Assembly: GCF_947494025.1 (NCBI RefSeq)
Contig: NZ_CANLTQ010000008.1
Span: 1-64,000, forward strand
DNA length: 64,000 nucleotides
Direction: 5' to 3'
DNA from: an uncultured Jannaschia sp.
Lineage (GTDB): Bacteria > Pseudomonadota > Alphaproteobacteria > Rhodobacterales > Rhodobacteraceae
In this document: positions 16,058-24,976 of the stretch, piece by piece
How positions within the stretch are numbered: position 1 is the stretch's first letter
Layout of the letters: each line of letters starts with the position of its first letter
Position numbers and translations under genes: made by a program
Notes under the pieces: generated by a model
Database searches by the model: none
The model's input: only the letters and a program-made list of their open reading frames with translations
Told to the model about the DNA's origin: nothing

Positions 16058-16831
16058 GTGAAGGTCGCGATCTGGCAGACACTCCCGCACGACGGTCTCG
16101 ACGCGGCCTGCCGGGGGCTTGACCGGGCGGCTCGGACGGCGCGCGGGGCCGATGTCCTGCTGGCACCGGAGATGGTCCTCGGCGGCTACGCGATCGACCT
16201 CGAAACGATCCGCTCCAATGCCGCCCAAGCCGAGACGCTGATTGCCGAGATGGCCCGGATCGCCATCCGCCACGACATCGCGATCGTCTGCGGCCTCGCC
16301 CTGCCGGGGGAGCCGTTGCCCCGGAATGCCGCGATCGCGGTCGATCGCACCGGACGGGAGCTTGCCCGCTACGTCAAGACCCACCTCTACGGCCCGACCG
16401 ACGGGGGTCGCTTCACGGCGGGCAATGCACTTTCGCCGGTCTTCGACCTCGCAGGCTGGCGGGTCGCGCTCGCCATCTGCTACGACATCGAGTTTCCCGA
16501 ACTCGCGCGCTCGCTGGCCTTGCGCGGCGCGGACGCCATACTCGCACCGACGGCCAACATGCGACCGTTCGACAGCGTCGCGACCCGGCTGGTCCCCGCC
16601 CGGGCGGAGGAAAACGCCGTCTACGTCGCCTATGCGAACTATGTCGGCACGGAGGGCGGCGTCGAATACGGCGGCCTTTCCTGCATCTGCGGACCGGATG
16701 GCGAGGATCTGGCAAGGGGTGGCGGCGAAACCGCCGGGATCCTAGAAGCGACGTTGTCCAGAAAGGATCTGGATCGGATCCGCATCGGCCTGCACCACCG
16801 TGCCGACCGCCGTTCCGATCTCTACACCTGA
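16058..16831 (+). CDS. davA: 5-aminopentanamidase (delta-aminovaleramidase), nitrilase superfamily
   Basis: The 257-residue enzyme has the nitrilase-fold Glu-Lys-Cys triad: Glu38 in LLAPEMVLGGY, Lys107 in YVKTHLYG and Cys141 in AICYDIEFPELARSLALRGA. It continues ILAPTANMRPFD and YVAYANYVGTEGGVEYGG, closely matching DavA. It hydrolyses 5-aminopentanamide, the product of lysine 2-monooxygenase, to 5-aminovalerate and ammonia. The GTG at 16058 is chosen because VKVAIWQ aligns with the usual DavA N-terminus. davB follows after 23 nt, giving the first two steps of the 5-aminovalerate route for lysine. davT and davD, which complete it to glutarate, are not in this window. Confidence 0.9.
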   Translation: MKVAIWQTLPHDGLDAACRGLDRAARTARGADVLLAPEMVLGGYAIDLETIRSNAAQAETLIAEMARIAIRHDIAIVCGLALPGEPLPRNAAIAVDRTGRELARYVKTHLYGPTDGGRFTAGNALSPVFDLAGWRVALAICYDIEFPELARSLALRGADAILAPTANMRPFDSVATRLVPARAEENAVYVAYANYVGTEGGVEYGGLSCICGPDGEDLARGGGETAGILEATLSRKDLDRIRIGLHHRADRRSDLYT

Positions 16832-16854
16832 CCGTCCGAGGAACGCCCGCGCCC

Positions 16855-18501
16855 ATGACGATATCGCTATTCGGTCCCGACTTCCCGTTCGCCTACGATG
16901 ACTGGATCGCACATCCGGCGGGCCTCGGCGCCCTGCCCGACACGGCGCATGGCAAGCGCGTCGCCATCATCGGATCGGGCGCCGCGGGAATCGTCGCCGG
17001 ATACGAGCTGATGAAGCTGGGGCTGCGGCCCGTCGTGTTCGAGGCGGGCGCCTTCGGCGGCCGCCTGCGCTCGCATCGCTTCGAGGGCACCAAGGACGTG
17101 GTGGCGGAGCTGGGCGGCATGCGCTTCCCAGTCTCTTCGCGCGCGTTCTGGCACTATGTCGACCTGCTCGGCCTCGATAGCGCGCCTTTCCCCAACCCGC
17201 TGACCCCGGCGGCGCGGTCGACGGTGATCGACCTGCTGGGCCAGACCCATTACGCCACCACGCTCGACGACCTGCCGGATCTCTACCGCGCGGTGGCCGA
17301 CGCCTACGACGCGGCGCTGGAGCGGGGGGCGGACTTCGCCGCGCTGAAGGCTGCCATTGCGGCGCGCGATCCCGCGCGGATCAAGGAGATCTGGGACCCT
17401 ATCGTGAAGACCTGGGATGAGCGCACCTTCTACGACTTCGTGGCCTCCTCGGACGCGTTCCAGGCGCTCAGCTTCCGCCACCGCGAGGTGTTCGGTCAGG
17501 TCGGCTTCGGCACCGGCGGCTGGGATTCCGACTTCCCGAACTCGATGCTCGAAATCCTGCGCGTCAACGCCACCGAATGCGACGAGAACCAGCGGCTGAT
17601 CGCGGGCGGCGTGGCGCAGATGCCGCATGGGCTTTGGCGGCACGCGCCGGAGGTGTTGGTGCACTGGCCGCGCGGCACGACGCTGGCCGCGCTCAACGGC
17701 GGCGCGCCGCGGGCGGGCGTCGCCCGGCTGCGGCGCGACGAGGCGGGGGGGATCGAGGTGACCGATCGCTGGGGGCGGGCCGAGCCCTTCGACGCGGTCA
17801 TCGTCACCTGCCAGAGCCATCTGCTGTCGACCGCAATCGACACCGAGGAGCGGCTGTTTCCACACGCGCTCTGGATGGCGCTGGATCGCACCCGGTACAT
17901 GCAGTCGGCCAAGACCTTCGTGATGGTCGACCGGCCGTTCTGGACCGACCGCAACCCGGCGACCGGGCACGATACGATGTCCATGACTCTGACCGACCGG
18001 ATGACGCGGGGCACCTACCTGTTCGACAACGGGCCGGACCGGCCGTCCGTGATCTGCCTGACCTATTCGTGGATGACCGACGCCCTCAAGGTGCTGCCCC
18101 TGCCGGTCGACCGGCGGGTGGAGCTGGCGCTCGGCGCGCTCGGACAGATCTATCCGGGCGTGGACATCCGCGGCCATATCGTTGGCGAGCCGGTCACGAT
18201 CTCCTGGGAGAACGAGCCGAACTTCCTCGGCGCGTTCAAGGGCGCGCTTCCCGGGCACTACCGCTACAACCACCGCATGTTCGGCCATTTCATGCAGGAG
18301 ATGCTGCCCCCCCACGAGCGCGGGATCTTTCTCGCGGGCGATGGCGTGAGCTGGACACCGGCCTGGGTCGAGGGGGCGGTGCAGACCTCGCTGAACGCGG
18401 TGGCGGGGGTGATCGCGCATCTGGGCGGGCGCTTCCATCCGGAGAACCCCTCGCCCTGCGATCGTTATCCGGACTGGGGCCCGGTCGTCCTGCCCGAATG
18501 A
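16855..18501 (+). CDS. davB: L-lysine 2-monooxygenase (flavin amine oxidase family)
   Basis: The 548-residue flavoprotein has the N-terminal dinucleotide fold VAIIGSGAAGIVAGYELMKL. A nearly continuous match to the Pseudomonas DavB pattern follows: GPDFPFAYDDW, VAELGGMRFPVSSRAFWHYV, FRHREVFGQVGFGTGGWDSD, DRTRYMQSAKTFVMVDRPFW and FLAGDGVSWTPAWVEGAVQT. It converts L-lysine and O2 to 5-aminopentanamide, CO2 and water. GAGGAA precedes the ATG at 16855. Only 3 nt separate its stop from the stop of the convergent ABC ATPase gene, leaving no room for a dedicated terminator. Confidence 0.93.
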   Translation: MTISLFGPDFPFAYDDWIAHPAGLGALPDTAHGKRVAIIGSGAAGIVAGYELMKLGLRPVVFEAGAFGGRLRSHRFEGTKDVVAELGGMRFPVSSRAFWHYVDLLGLDSAPFPNPLTPAARSTVIDLLGQTHYATTLDDLPDLYRAVADAYDAALERGADFAALKAAIAARDPARIKEIWDPIVKTWDERTFYDFVASSDAFQALSFRHREVFGQVGFGTGGWDSDFPNSMLEILRVNATECDENQRLIAGGVAQMPHGLWRHAPEVLVHWPRGTTLAALNGGAPRAGVARLRRDEAGGIEVTDRWGRAEPFDAVIVTCQSHLLSTAIDTEERLFPHALWMALDRTRYMQSAKTFVMVDRPFWTDRNPATGHDTMSMTLTDRMTRGTYLFDNGPDRPSVICLTYSWMTDALKVLPLPVDRRVELALGALGQIYPGVDIRGHIVGEPVTISWENEPNFLGAFKGALPGHYRYNHRMFGHFMQEMLPPHERGIFLAGDGVSWTPAWVEGAVQTSLNAVAGVIAHLGGRFHPENPSPCDRYPDWGPVVLPE

Positions 18502-18504
18502 GCG

Positions 18505-19476
18505 TCAGGCCGGGGCGCAACGAACGAAATGTCCCGGCGACACTTCCAGCAGCTCCGACGGCGCGGGCACGGCATAGACGTCCGGGCGGCCGACATCCTC
18601 GGGGTGAAAGCGATGGCCCGCAGGCGGCGGCGGGGCGGCCCCCGCCGCACGGTCGCGATCCGGATGCAGGATCGTGTCGGGATCGGGGATCGTGGCGATC
18701 AGCTTGCGGGTATAGGGATGCGTCGGATTGGCGAAGATCGCGTCCCAGGGCCCCAGCTCCACGATCTGACCGAAATACATCACCGCCACGCGGTCGCTCA
18801 TGTGCTCCACCACCCCGAGGTCGTGGGAGATCATCACGAAGGAGAGCGAAAGGTCCTCCTGCAGATCGAGCAGCAGGTTGATGATCTGCGCGCGCACCGA
18901 GACGTCGAGCGCCGAGACGGGTTCGTCCAGCATCAGGATCCGCGGATCGAGGATCAGCGCGCGGGCGATGCCGATCCGTTGTCGCTGGCCGCCGGAGAAT
19001 TCGTGCGGGAACCGCGCGCCGTGCTCGGGCAGCAGGCCGACCTTCAAGAGAATGTCCGCCACCCGGTCGTCGATCTCGCTTCTGGTTCGCGTTCCGTGCA
19101 GGCGCAGGGGGGCGGCGAGCGAGCGATGCACGGTCTGCCGCGGGTTGAGCGACGCATAGGGATCCTGGAACACCATCTGCGCGATGCGCGCGCGCTCCAT
19201 CCGGCTGGGCCCGGCCGCGCCGGTGAGGGAGCGCCCCTCGAACAGGATGTCGCCCGAGGTCGGCTCCTGCAGTCCCATGACCGCGAGCGCGGTCGTCGAC
19301 TTGCCGCAGCCGGACTCGCCCACGATGGAAAGACATTCGCCCTCCCCCAGCGTAAGGTCCACGCCGCTCACCGCACGCAGCACCCGCTTGTTGCGCGCGA
19401 GCAAGGTGTTGCCGACCGGGAAATGCACGTGCAGATCGCGGATCTCCAGAAGCGGCGCGGGCGGTCCGTCCCTCAT
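18505..19476 (-). CDS. Dipeptide/oligopeptide-type ABC importer ATPase (DppF-like)
   Basis: The 323-residue protein has Walker A GESGCGKSTT, the Q-loop in VFQDPYASLNPRQTV, the signature FSGGQRQRIGIARAL, Walker B LMLDEPVSALDVS and the switch ISHDLGVV. VAVMYFGQIVELGP and HPYTRKLIATIPDPD mark the OppF/DppF group. It is the last gene of a five-gene minus-strand operon (binding protein, two permeases, two ATPases) and overlaps the preceding ATPase gene. The cysteine-bearing C-terminal motif common in DppD/DppF is absent. Confidence 0.9.
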   Translation of the reverse strand: MRDGPPAPLLEIRDLHVHFPVGNTLLARNKRVLRAVSGVDLTLGEGECLSIVGESGCGKSTTALAVMGLQEPTSGDILFEGRSLTGAAGPSRMERARIAQMVFQDPYASLNPRQTVHRSLAAPLRLHGTRTRSEIDDRVADILLKVGLLPEHGARFPHEFSGGQRQRIGIARALILDPRILMLDEPVSALDVSVRAQIINLLLDLQEDLSLSFVMISHDLGVVEHMSDRVAVMYFGQIVELGPWDAIFANPTHPYTRKLIATIPDPDTILHPDRDRAAGAAPPPPAGHRFHPEDVGRPDVYAVPAPSELLEVSPGHFVRCAPA

Positions 19477-20408
19477 GCCCCGCCCCCCGCCCGCTGCCGC
19501 GGATCGCGCACCGGGTTTCGCGCCTCGGAGCAGAACTCCCGGCTCAGGCTCTCCCTGTCGGCGATCATCCCGTCGATATCCACGAGCCGCTGACGCCCGG
19601 CCTCGCCGTGCCGCGAGCCGAGGCGCGGCAACGCACCCAGAAGACCCTGCGTGTAGGGATGGCGGGGATCGGCGAAGAGGTCGTAGGTGTCGCGCTCCTC
19701 CACCAGCCGGCCCTGATACATCACGCCGACGCGCTGGCACATGTTGGCGATGACGCCGAGGTCGTGGGAGATCAGCAGCACCGCCGTGCCCCGCGCCGAG
19801 CAAAGCTCCGCGATCAGCTTGAGGACCTCGTCCTGCACCGTCACGTCGAGCGCCGTCGTCGGCTCGTCCGCGATGAGCAGGTCCGGATCGCAGGCGAGCG
19901 CGATGGCGATCATCACCCGCTGGCGCATGCCGCCCGACATCTGGAACGGATAGGCCCGCACGCGCTCCTCGGGGGCGGGCACGTGGACGGAGGCCAATGC
20001 GTCGACGGCCCGCTTCTGCGCCTCCCCCCAGCCCATCCCGCGATGCAGCACGAACATCTCGGCGATCTGGCGCCCCACGGTCTTGAGCGGGTTGAGCGCC
20101 GTCATCGGCTCCTGGAAGATCATCGCGATCCGGTCGCCGCGCAGCCGTCGCATCGCCTTGTCCGACAGATTGCGAAGGTCCTCGCCCTTGAAAAGGATCT
20201 CGCCCCCCGACACCGCCAGCGGCTTCTTGAGAAGCCGGATCAGCGACAGCGCGGTCAGGCTCTTGCCCGAACCGCTCTCGCCGACCAGACCGAAGGCCTC
20301 GCCCGGAAGGATCGTGAAACCCACATCCCTGACGATATCCAACGGCGCGCCCCGGCCGGGGATTCCCACATGCAGGTTGCGCAGGTCCAGAAGCGGTGCG
20401 TCGCTCAT
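19473..20408 (-). CDS. Dipeptide/oligopeptide-type ABC importer ATPase (DppD-like)
   Basis: The 311-residue ATPase shows Walker [34 protein letters not shown], the signature [15 protein letters not shown], Walker [16 protein letters not shown] and [12 protein letters not shown]. These are hallmarks of the DppD/OppD subgroup, which pairs with DppF. The ATG at 20408 overlaps the permease stop and its stop overlaps the next ATPase start. The C-terminus is short and lacks the usual cysteine-rich motif, as in its partner. Confidence 0.9.
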   Translation of the reverse strand: MSDAPLLDLRNLHVGIPGRGAPLDIVRDVGFTILPGEAFGLVGESGSGKSLTALSLIRLLKKPLAVSGGEILFKGEDLRNLSDKAMRRLRGDRIAMIFQEPMTALNPLKTVGRQIAEMFVLHRGMGWGEAQKRAVDALASVHVPAPEERVRAYPFQMSGGMRQRVMIAIALACDPDLLIADEPTTALDVTVQDEVLKLIAELCSARGTAVLLISHDLGVIANMCQRVGVMYQGRLVEERDTYDLFADPRHPYTQGLLGALPRLGSRHGEAGRQRLVDIDGMIADRESLSREFCSEARNPVRDPRQRAGGGA

Positions 20409-21229
20409 GCCGTCCGGCTCCGCATGTGCGGGTCGAGCAGGTCCCGCAACCCGTCGCCCAGCAGATTGAACCCGAGCACGGTCACGAAGATCGCGAGCCC
20501 CGGAAACACGGCCGCCCAGGGCGCGATCACGATGAGTTCGCGTGCGCCGGTCAGCATCGACCCCCAGGACGGGAACGGCGGCCGGATGCCGAGGCCCAGG
20601 AACGACAGCGCCGCCTCCGCCAGCACCGCCGCGCCGATGCCCAGCGTCGAGATCACGAGGATCGGCCCGACCATGTTGGGCAGGAGCTGCGTCGCCATGA
20701 TGCGGATGTCGCCGTAACCGAGCGTGCGGGCCGCCAGAACGTAGCCCTGCCCCTTGAGCGACAGCGTGGAGGACCGCGCGATCCGGCAGGTCCAGGACCA
20801 GTTCGTCAGCCCGAGCGCGATCAGCAGGCTGGGCAGACCCGGCCCCAGGATCGCCATGATCGCCAGCGCGAAGATCAACGACGGGACCGCCAGCATCGTG
20901 TTGGTGAGCCCGTTCACCAGATCGTCCCACCAGCCGCCCCAATAGGCCGCCGAGATCCCGAGGCTGAGCCCGATCACGGAATTGATGATCTGGCTGACGA
21001 TGCCGACCGTCAGCGAGATCCGCGCGCCGTAGAGGACGCGGGTATAGACGTCGCGTCCCTGTTCGTCGGTGCCGAACCAGAACTGCGCGTCCGGCGGCTC
21101 CTCGGCATACATGAGGTTCGCGTCGAAGACCGGGTCGAACGACGTCAGAAGCGGCGCGAACACCGCCCCCACGCAGACCAGCAGGACAAGCCCCCCGCCC
21201 AGCCAGAGATTGAGGTTGAACCGTCTCAT
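20405..21229 (-). CDS. Dipeptide-type ABC importer permease (DppC-like)
   Basis: The 274-residue protein has an N-terminal membrane helix (LWLGGGLVLLVCVGAVFAPL) and the DppC signature FGTDEQGRDVYTRVLYGARI near residue 53. Four to five further helices follow, then the ATPase-docking loop (ARTLGYGDIRIMATQLLPNM) and the conserved ending EAALSFLGLGIRPPFPSWG. ATG at 21229 is preferred because the preceding permease stops there with overlap. It forms the translocation channel with the DppB-like subunit. Confidence 0.9.
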   Translation of the reverse strand: MRRFNLNLWLGGGLVLLVCVGAVFAPLLTSFDPVFDANLMYAEEPPDAQFWFGTDEQGRDVYTRVLYGARISLTVGIVSQIINSVIGLSLGISAAYWGGWWDDLVNGLTNTMLAVPSLIFALAIMAILGPGLPSLLIALGLTNWSWTCRIARSSTLSLKGQGYVLAARTLGYGDIRIMATQLLPNMVGPILVISTLGIGAAVLAEAALSFLGLGIRPPFPSWGSMLTGARELIVIAPWAAVFPGLAIFVTVLGFNLLGDGLRDLLDPHMRSRTA

Positions 21230-22161
21230 GTCTGTTTTATCCGCGGGTCGATCGCTGCGTAGACAATGTCGACGAGCGTGTTGATGAGAAGAAACCACAC
21301 CACGATGACGAGGATCGTCCCCTGCACCACCGGCGTGTCGCGGATCGAGACCGAGTCGACCAGCAGCGAGCCGATGCCCGGCCAGGAGAACAGCTTCTCG
21401 ATCACAACCGCCTGCCCCATCATCGAACCGAACTGCAGCCCGATGGTGGTCACGACCAGCACCATGACGTTGCGCACGAGATGCCAGCGGACGACGCGCG
21501 CCTCGCTCATCCCCTTGGAGCGCGCGGTGCGAATGAAATCCTCGTTGGCGATCTCCAGAACCCCCGCCCGCGTGGTCCGCGCGAGCAGCGCCAGCGGCGT
21601 GACACCCAGCGTGATGGCGGGCAGGATGAGATAGCGCCAGCTCCCGCCGCCGTAACCGAAGCTCGGCAGCCAGCCCAGCACCAGCGCGAAAAGGTACATC
21701 AGCAACAGCCCGAGCCAGAACTGCGGCAGCGACAGGCCGGAGACCGCGCCGATCATCGTGACGCTGTCGAGGAGGCTGCCCGGCCGCAGGGCCGCGATGA
21801 AGCCCAGCGGCACGCCGACGACGATCGCGAAAGCCATCGCCGCGACGGCGAGCTTCAGCGATGCCCAGAGGCGCGCGTTGATGACGTCGAGCACCGGCTC
21901 GCGGGTGCGGAACGAGGTGCCGAGGTCGAAGCGCGCGAGGCCCGTGATGTAGTCGGCGAAGCGCAGGTAGAGCGGCTTGTCGAGGCCGAACTGCTCGTTC
22001 AGCCGGGCCAGCATCTCGGGGTCGGCGGCGGTGCGGCCGTCCGCCATGAGGCTCGACGCGAAGCTGCCGGGCACGACGCTGAAGATCACGAAGATCAGCA
22101 GCGCCACGGCGAGCAGGGTCGGGATCACCTGCAGCAGGCGACGGATGGTGAAACGCAGCAC
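21226..22161 (-). CDS. Dipeptide-type ABC importer permease (DppB-like)
   Basis: The 311-residue protein begins with the characteristic MLRFTIRRLLQVIPTLLAVA helix. It carries LGTSFRTREPVLDVI, GLSLPQFWLGLLLMYLFA and the docking loop RTARSKGMSEARVVRWHLVR, ending in a GTILVIVVWFLLINTLVDIV helix. These features define DppB/OppB permeases. It is the first membrane subunit after the binding-protein gene, from which a GC-rich hairpin separates it. Confidence 0.9.
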   Translation of the reverse strand: MLRFTIRRLLQVIPTLLAVALLIFVIFSVVPGSFASSLMADGRTAADPEMLARLNEQFGLDKPLYLRFADYITGLARFDLGTSFRTREPVLDVINARLWASLKLAVAAMAFAIVVGVPLGFIAALRPGSLLDSVTMIGAVSGLSLPQFWLGLLLMYLFALVLGWLPSFGYGGGSWRYLILPAITLGVTPLALLARTTRAGVLEIANEDFIRTARSKGMSEARVVRWHLVRNVMVLVVTTIGLQFGSMMGQAVVIEKLFSWPGIGSLLVDSVSIRDTPVVQGTILVIVVWFLLINTLVDIVYAAIDPRIKQT

Positions 22162-22182
22162 GCCGCTACGCCCCCGCCCGCG

Positions 22183-22204
22183 CCGCGGCCCCGAAGGGCC
22201 GCGG
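22183..22204 (-). terminator. Intercistronic hairpin between binding-protein and permease genes
   Basis: Nine-base arms CCGCGGCCC and GGGCCGCGG flank a CGAA loop. On the minus strand it follows the binding-protein stop by about 20 nt and has no T-run, so partial termination or mRNA protection is likelier than full termination. Confidence 0.65.
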
Positions 22205-22224
22205 ACAGTGAATGGTGCGGGCGA

Positions 22225-23820
22225 TCATCTGCGCGAATCGGGCGCCGTCTCGTCGATCCAGAGATCCTCGTAATTCTGGATCGCCAGCTCCGTCGCGTTG
22301 GCCTGCAACCCGTGGACCCAGGGCTGATAGGCCATCACCGCCTTGTTATAGTTGAAGAACCAGCTCGGCGCGCCTTGCTGCACGATGTTGTTGGCCTGAC
22401 GCAGCAGGTCGGTCTTCTTCGCGGGATCCGTCTCCGCCCCGGCCTCCTCGAACAGCCTGTCGAATTCCGGGTCGCTGAACTGCTGATAGGCGCAGCTGCT
22501 CCGCGGCGTCTTGGAGTAGTAGCACTTCAGGACCTCGTAGTCGTCGGGCCCCGAAAGGTTCGACCACATGAAGGCCTCGAAGTCGCCGGCCGGCACGATC
22601 TCGGCCAGCACGGAGGCCTCGACCGGCACGGCCGTCGCGCGGATGCCCGCGTCCCGCAGCATCGGAATGATCGCCTCGACGATGGTCAGGCCCCAGCTTT
22701 CGTTCTGCGTCGCCGTGATCGCGACGTCGATGCCGTCGGGATAGCCCGCATCGGCCAGCATCTGGCGGGCGAGGTCGGGGTCGTAGGCGGTCGGCTCGGC
22801 GGCCGGGTCGTAGGCGGGCGAGGAGATCGGAAGCCAGCCGGTCGCGGGGTAGGCCTTGTTCTTGACCAGCTTGTCGATGATCAGGTCGTTGTCGATGGCG
22901 TGACCGAACGCCTGGCGCACCTCCTTGTTGTCGAAGGGCGGCTTGGTGTTGTCGAAGCCGACATGGCGGGTATAGACCTCCGCCACCTCAAGCAGGTTCT
23001 CCGACAGCTCCGGGTCGGCCTGATAGGCGACATACTGCGTCGGCCCGAGGACCGAGACGTCGATCTCCTGGTTGCGGAAGGCCACGTCGCGCGCCGAGGC
23101 GTCGCCCAGAAGGACGATGTTGACGCGGTCCAGGTAGGGCTGCCCGTCCTCGTAGAACTCGTCGAACTTCTCCACCACCACGCGGGAGCCGGGAACGTTC
23201 TCCACGAACTCGAAGGGCCCGAGGCCGATCGGATTCTGGATAAAGTCCGGATCCTCGCCCGCGCCCGACGGATAGATCGCCGCGTTGGTCTGCATCAGGG
23301 CATAGCCCGGATCGGTCGGTGCGACGGTATAGGTGATCTCGAGCGTGTGGTCGTCGATCTTCTTCAGGCCCGAGATATGCTCGGCCGCGCCGCTGTTGAA
23401 CTCCTCGATACCGGCCACGTCCGCGAAGTAGCGCGCGCCGGGAAAGGCATTCGCGGGATCGGCGATCCGCTCGTAGGAATAGATCACGTCATCGGCGGTG
23501 AACGGCGTGCCGTCGTGGAACACCGCGTTCTCGCGCAGCTTGTAGGTATAGGTGAGGCGGTCGTCGGACGCGCTCACGTCCGTTGCCAGCTCTAATTCCG
23601 GCTTCCCCTCCTCGGAATTCCACTGGTACAGGCTGCGGTGGATCGCCTTGGCCGGGAACTCGTCCTGCGTCGAGGGCGAGGTGTGGATGTCGAGCGTGCC
23701 GAAGCTCGACCCGTAGGGCGCCACGAAGTTGAGCGTGCCGCCGGATTGCGGCTCCTGCGCGAGCGCCACGCCGGCCGTCCCGGCCAGCAGCGCCGCGGTG
23801 AGTGTGAGTGCCTTCAGCAT
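22225..23820 (-). CDS. Dipeptide/oligopeptide-type ABC importer binding protein (SBP_bac_5)
   Basis: The 531-residue periplasmic protein has a signal peptide (cut near ALAQ, residue 22) and the family-5 pattern. That includes YTYKLRENAVFHDGTPFTAD, DDVIYSYERIADP, GLGPFEFVE, VRQAFGHAIDNDLIIDKLV and ARQMLADAGYPDGIDV. Such proteins bind peptides, opines, nickel or glycosides, and the ligand here is open. Neighbouring davAB hints at lysine-rich peptides or related amides, but the two operons converge rather than share a promoter. ATG at 23820 gives a perfect signal peptide and overlaps the stop of a 22-codon upstream frame (TAATG). A GTG at 23886 would add 22 residues before the signal sequence and is less likely. 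Confidence 0.9.
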   Translation of the reverse strand: MLKALTLTAALLAGTAGVALAQEPQSGGTLNFVAPYGSSFGTLDIHTSPSTQDEFPAKAIHRSLYQWNSEEGKPELELATDVSASDDRLTYTYKLRENAVFHDGTPFTADDVIYSYERIADPANAFPGARYFADVAGIEEFNSGAAEHISGLKKIDDHTLEITYTVAPTDPGYALMQTNAAIYPSGAGEDPDFIQNPIGLGPFEFVENVPGSRVVVEKFDEFYEDGQPYLDRVNIVLLGDASARDVAFRNQEIDVSVLGPTQYVAYQADPELSENLLEVAEVYTRHVGFDNTKPPFDNKEVRQAFGHAIDNDLIIDKLVKNKAYPATGWLPISSPAYDPAAEPTAYDPDLARQMLADAGYPDGIDVAITATQNESWGLTIVEAIIPMLRDAGIRATAVPVEASVLAEIVPAGDFEAFMWSNLSGPDDYEVLKCYYSKTPRSSCAYQQFSDPEFDRLFEEAGAETDPAKKTDLLRQANNIVQQGAPSWFFNYNKAVMAYQPWVHGLQANATELAIQNYEDLWIDETAPDSRR

Positions 23821-23888
23821 TATGGTCTGTCTCTCCCTGTTCGGTCTTTTATCGACGTCCGCCATGCCGCGTTGCCGGCCCGACACAT
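23820..23888 (-). CDS. Putative 22-aa leader peptide coupled to the binding-protein gene
   Basis: GGAGGGAG precedes an ATG at 23888 at ideal distance. The frame runs 22 codons and its TAA overlaps the ATG of the binding-protein gene in TAATG. The peptide is rich in Arg and Asp (begins MCRAGNAAWRTSIKD) with no hydrophobic segment. The stronger ribosome-binding site in front of this frame and the stop/start overlap suggest translational coupling or a regulatory leader. It may also be a chance frame. Confidence 0.4.
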   Translation of the reverse strand: MCRAGNAAWRTSIKDRTGRDRP

Positions 23889-24106
23889 GATCTCCCTCCG
23901 AGCAGCGTCACGGCGCAGGACGTATCGTCGAGGATGTCACCCGGATCCGTCTCAAGCAAGTCGCATGAGACGAGGGCGATGTTCGCGACCGTCCCCGTCG
24001 CCGCCCTCCCGACGGCCAGACTCTCCCGACGACGTTCCGGCGGGACCGGTCCGGTCCGCGCGGAATCCCCCTCCCCGCGTCGCGACGTTGAGCGTGTGAT
24101 CCCGAA

Positions 24107-24913
24107 CTAGGCGTCGCGCGCGAGGATCCATTCGACCTCCGGCGCAGGAACGAAGCGCCAGTTGCGGCGCGGTCCGGCCATGACGTTGAGGTAGTAGAGG
24201 TCGAACCCGTAGGGCGCCCCGCAGGGATGGTGGCCGCGGGGGACGCAGACGACGTCGTGGTCGTGCACCGCCATGGTCTCGTCGAGCTGGCGGTCGTCGG
24301 TATAGACCCGCTGCACCGCGAAGCCGTCGGACGGGTCGAGCCGGTGGTAGTAAGTCTCCTCCAGATAGGTGATCCGGGGGAAGTCGTCCTCGTCGTGGCG
24401 GTGGCTGGGATAGCTCGACCAGTGCCCGGCGGGCGTGAACACCTCCGTCACCAGGAGGCGCTCGGCGACGGGGCTGTCCTCCATCGCGATGTTGTTGACG
24501 TGGCGGGTGTTGGTGCCGCGCCCGCGCTCGGCCGTGGCGGGCGTCTCGAGCCGGCGGGCCGGGAAGTCGCCGCCGGGCGTGGCCGGGGCGGAGCAGACCG
24601 CGAGCGTGCAGTCGGTTTCCGCGACCGCCGCCCACTCCGCGTCGCGGGGGATGTAGACGGCCTCGGGCGGCGTGCGCTCGAAGACGTTCATGCGCGTGCC
24701 CACGGTGCCGAAATCCTCGCCGCCGCCGGCGATGCGCGCCCGGCCCTCCACCATCACGAGGATCGCCTCCTCGCCGTTCGTCGCGGCGGCCGCCTTGTCG
24801 CCCGCCCGCAGGCGGTGCAGCGCGAAACCCACATAGCGCCAGCCGGCGCGTTCGGGGGTGATGCGGTGAACCTCGCCGTGCGTGCCGAAAGGGCGGTGGA
24901 GCAGATGGGGCAT
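24107..24913 (-). CDS. iolB: 5-deoxy-glucuronate isomerase
   Basis: The 268-residue cupin-type enzyme shows the IolB landmarks: GWRYVGFALHRL, NVFERTPPEAVYIPR, EVFTPAGHWSSYPSHRHDED and YYHRLDPSDGFAVQRVYTDD. PRGHHPCGAPYGFDLYYLNV and MAGPRRNWRF follow. The His-rich cupin motifs bind the catalytic metal. It converts 5-deoxy-glucuronate to 2-deoxy-5-keto-gluconate, the fourth step of myo-inositol breakdown. It is the last gene of the minus-strand inositol operon, 63 nt after iolE, with GGAGG in front of its ATG. Confidence 0.95.
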   Translation of the reverse strand: MPHLLHRPFGTHGEVHRITPERAGWRYVGFALHRLRAGDKAAAATNGEEAILVMVEGRARIAGGGEDFGTVGTRMNVFERTPPEAVYIPRDAEWAAVAETDCTLAVCSAPATPGGDFPARRLETPATAERGRGTNTRHVNNIAMEDSPVAERLLVTEVFTPAGHWSSYPSHRHDEDDFPRITYLEETYYHRLDPSDGFAVQRVYTDDRQLDETMAVHDHDVVCVPRGHHPCGAPYGFDLYYLNVMAGPRRNWRFVPAPEVEWILARDA

Positions 24914-24976
24914 GGGGCCTCCGTCAGGTTTCAGGTTGCGCGTCCGGCGCGGCGGAACGCCCGCGGGACGACGATC

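Noticed and set aside
16867..18438. 523-codon open frame antisense to davB
   Set aside because: davB matches its family end to end; the antisense frame has only low-complexity His/Arg/Gly content.
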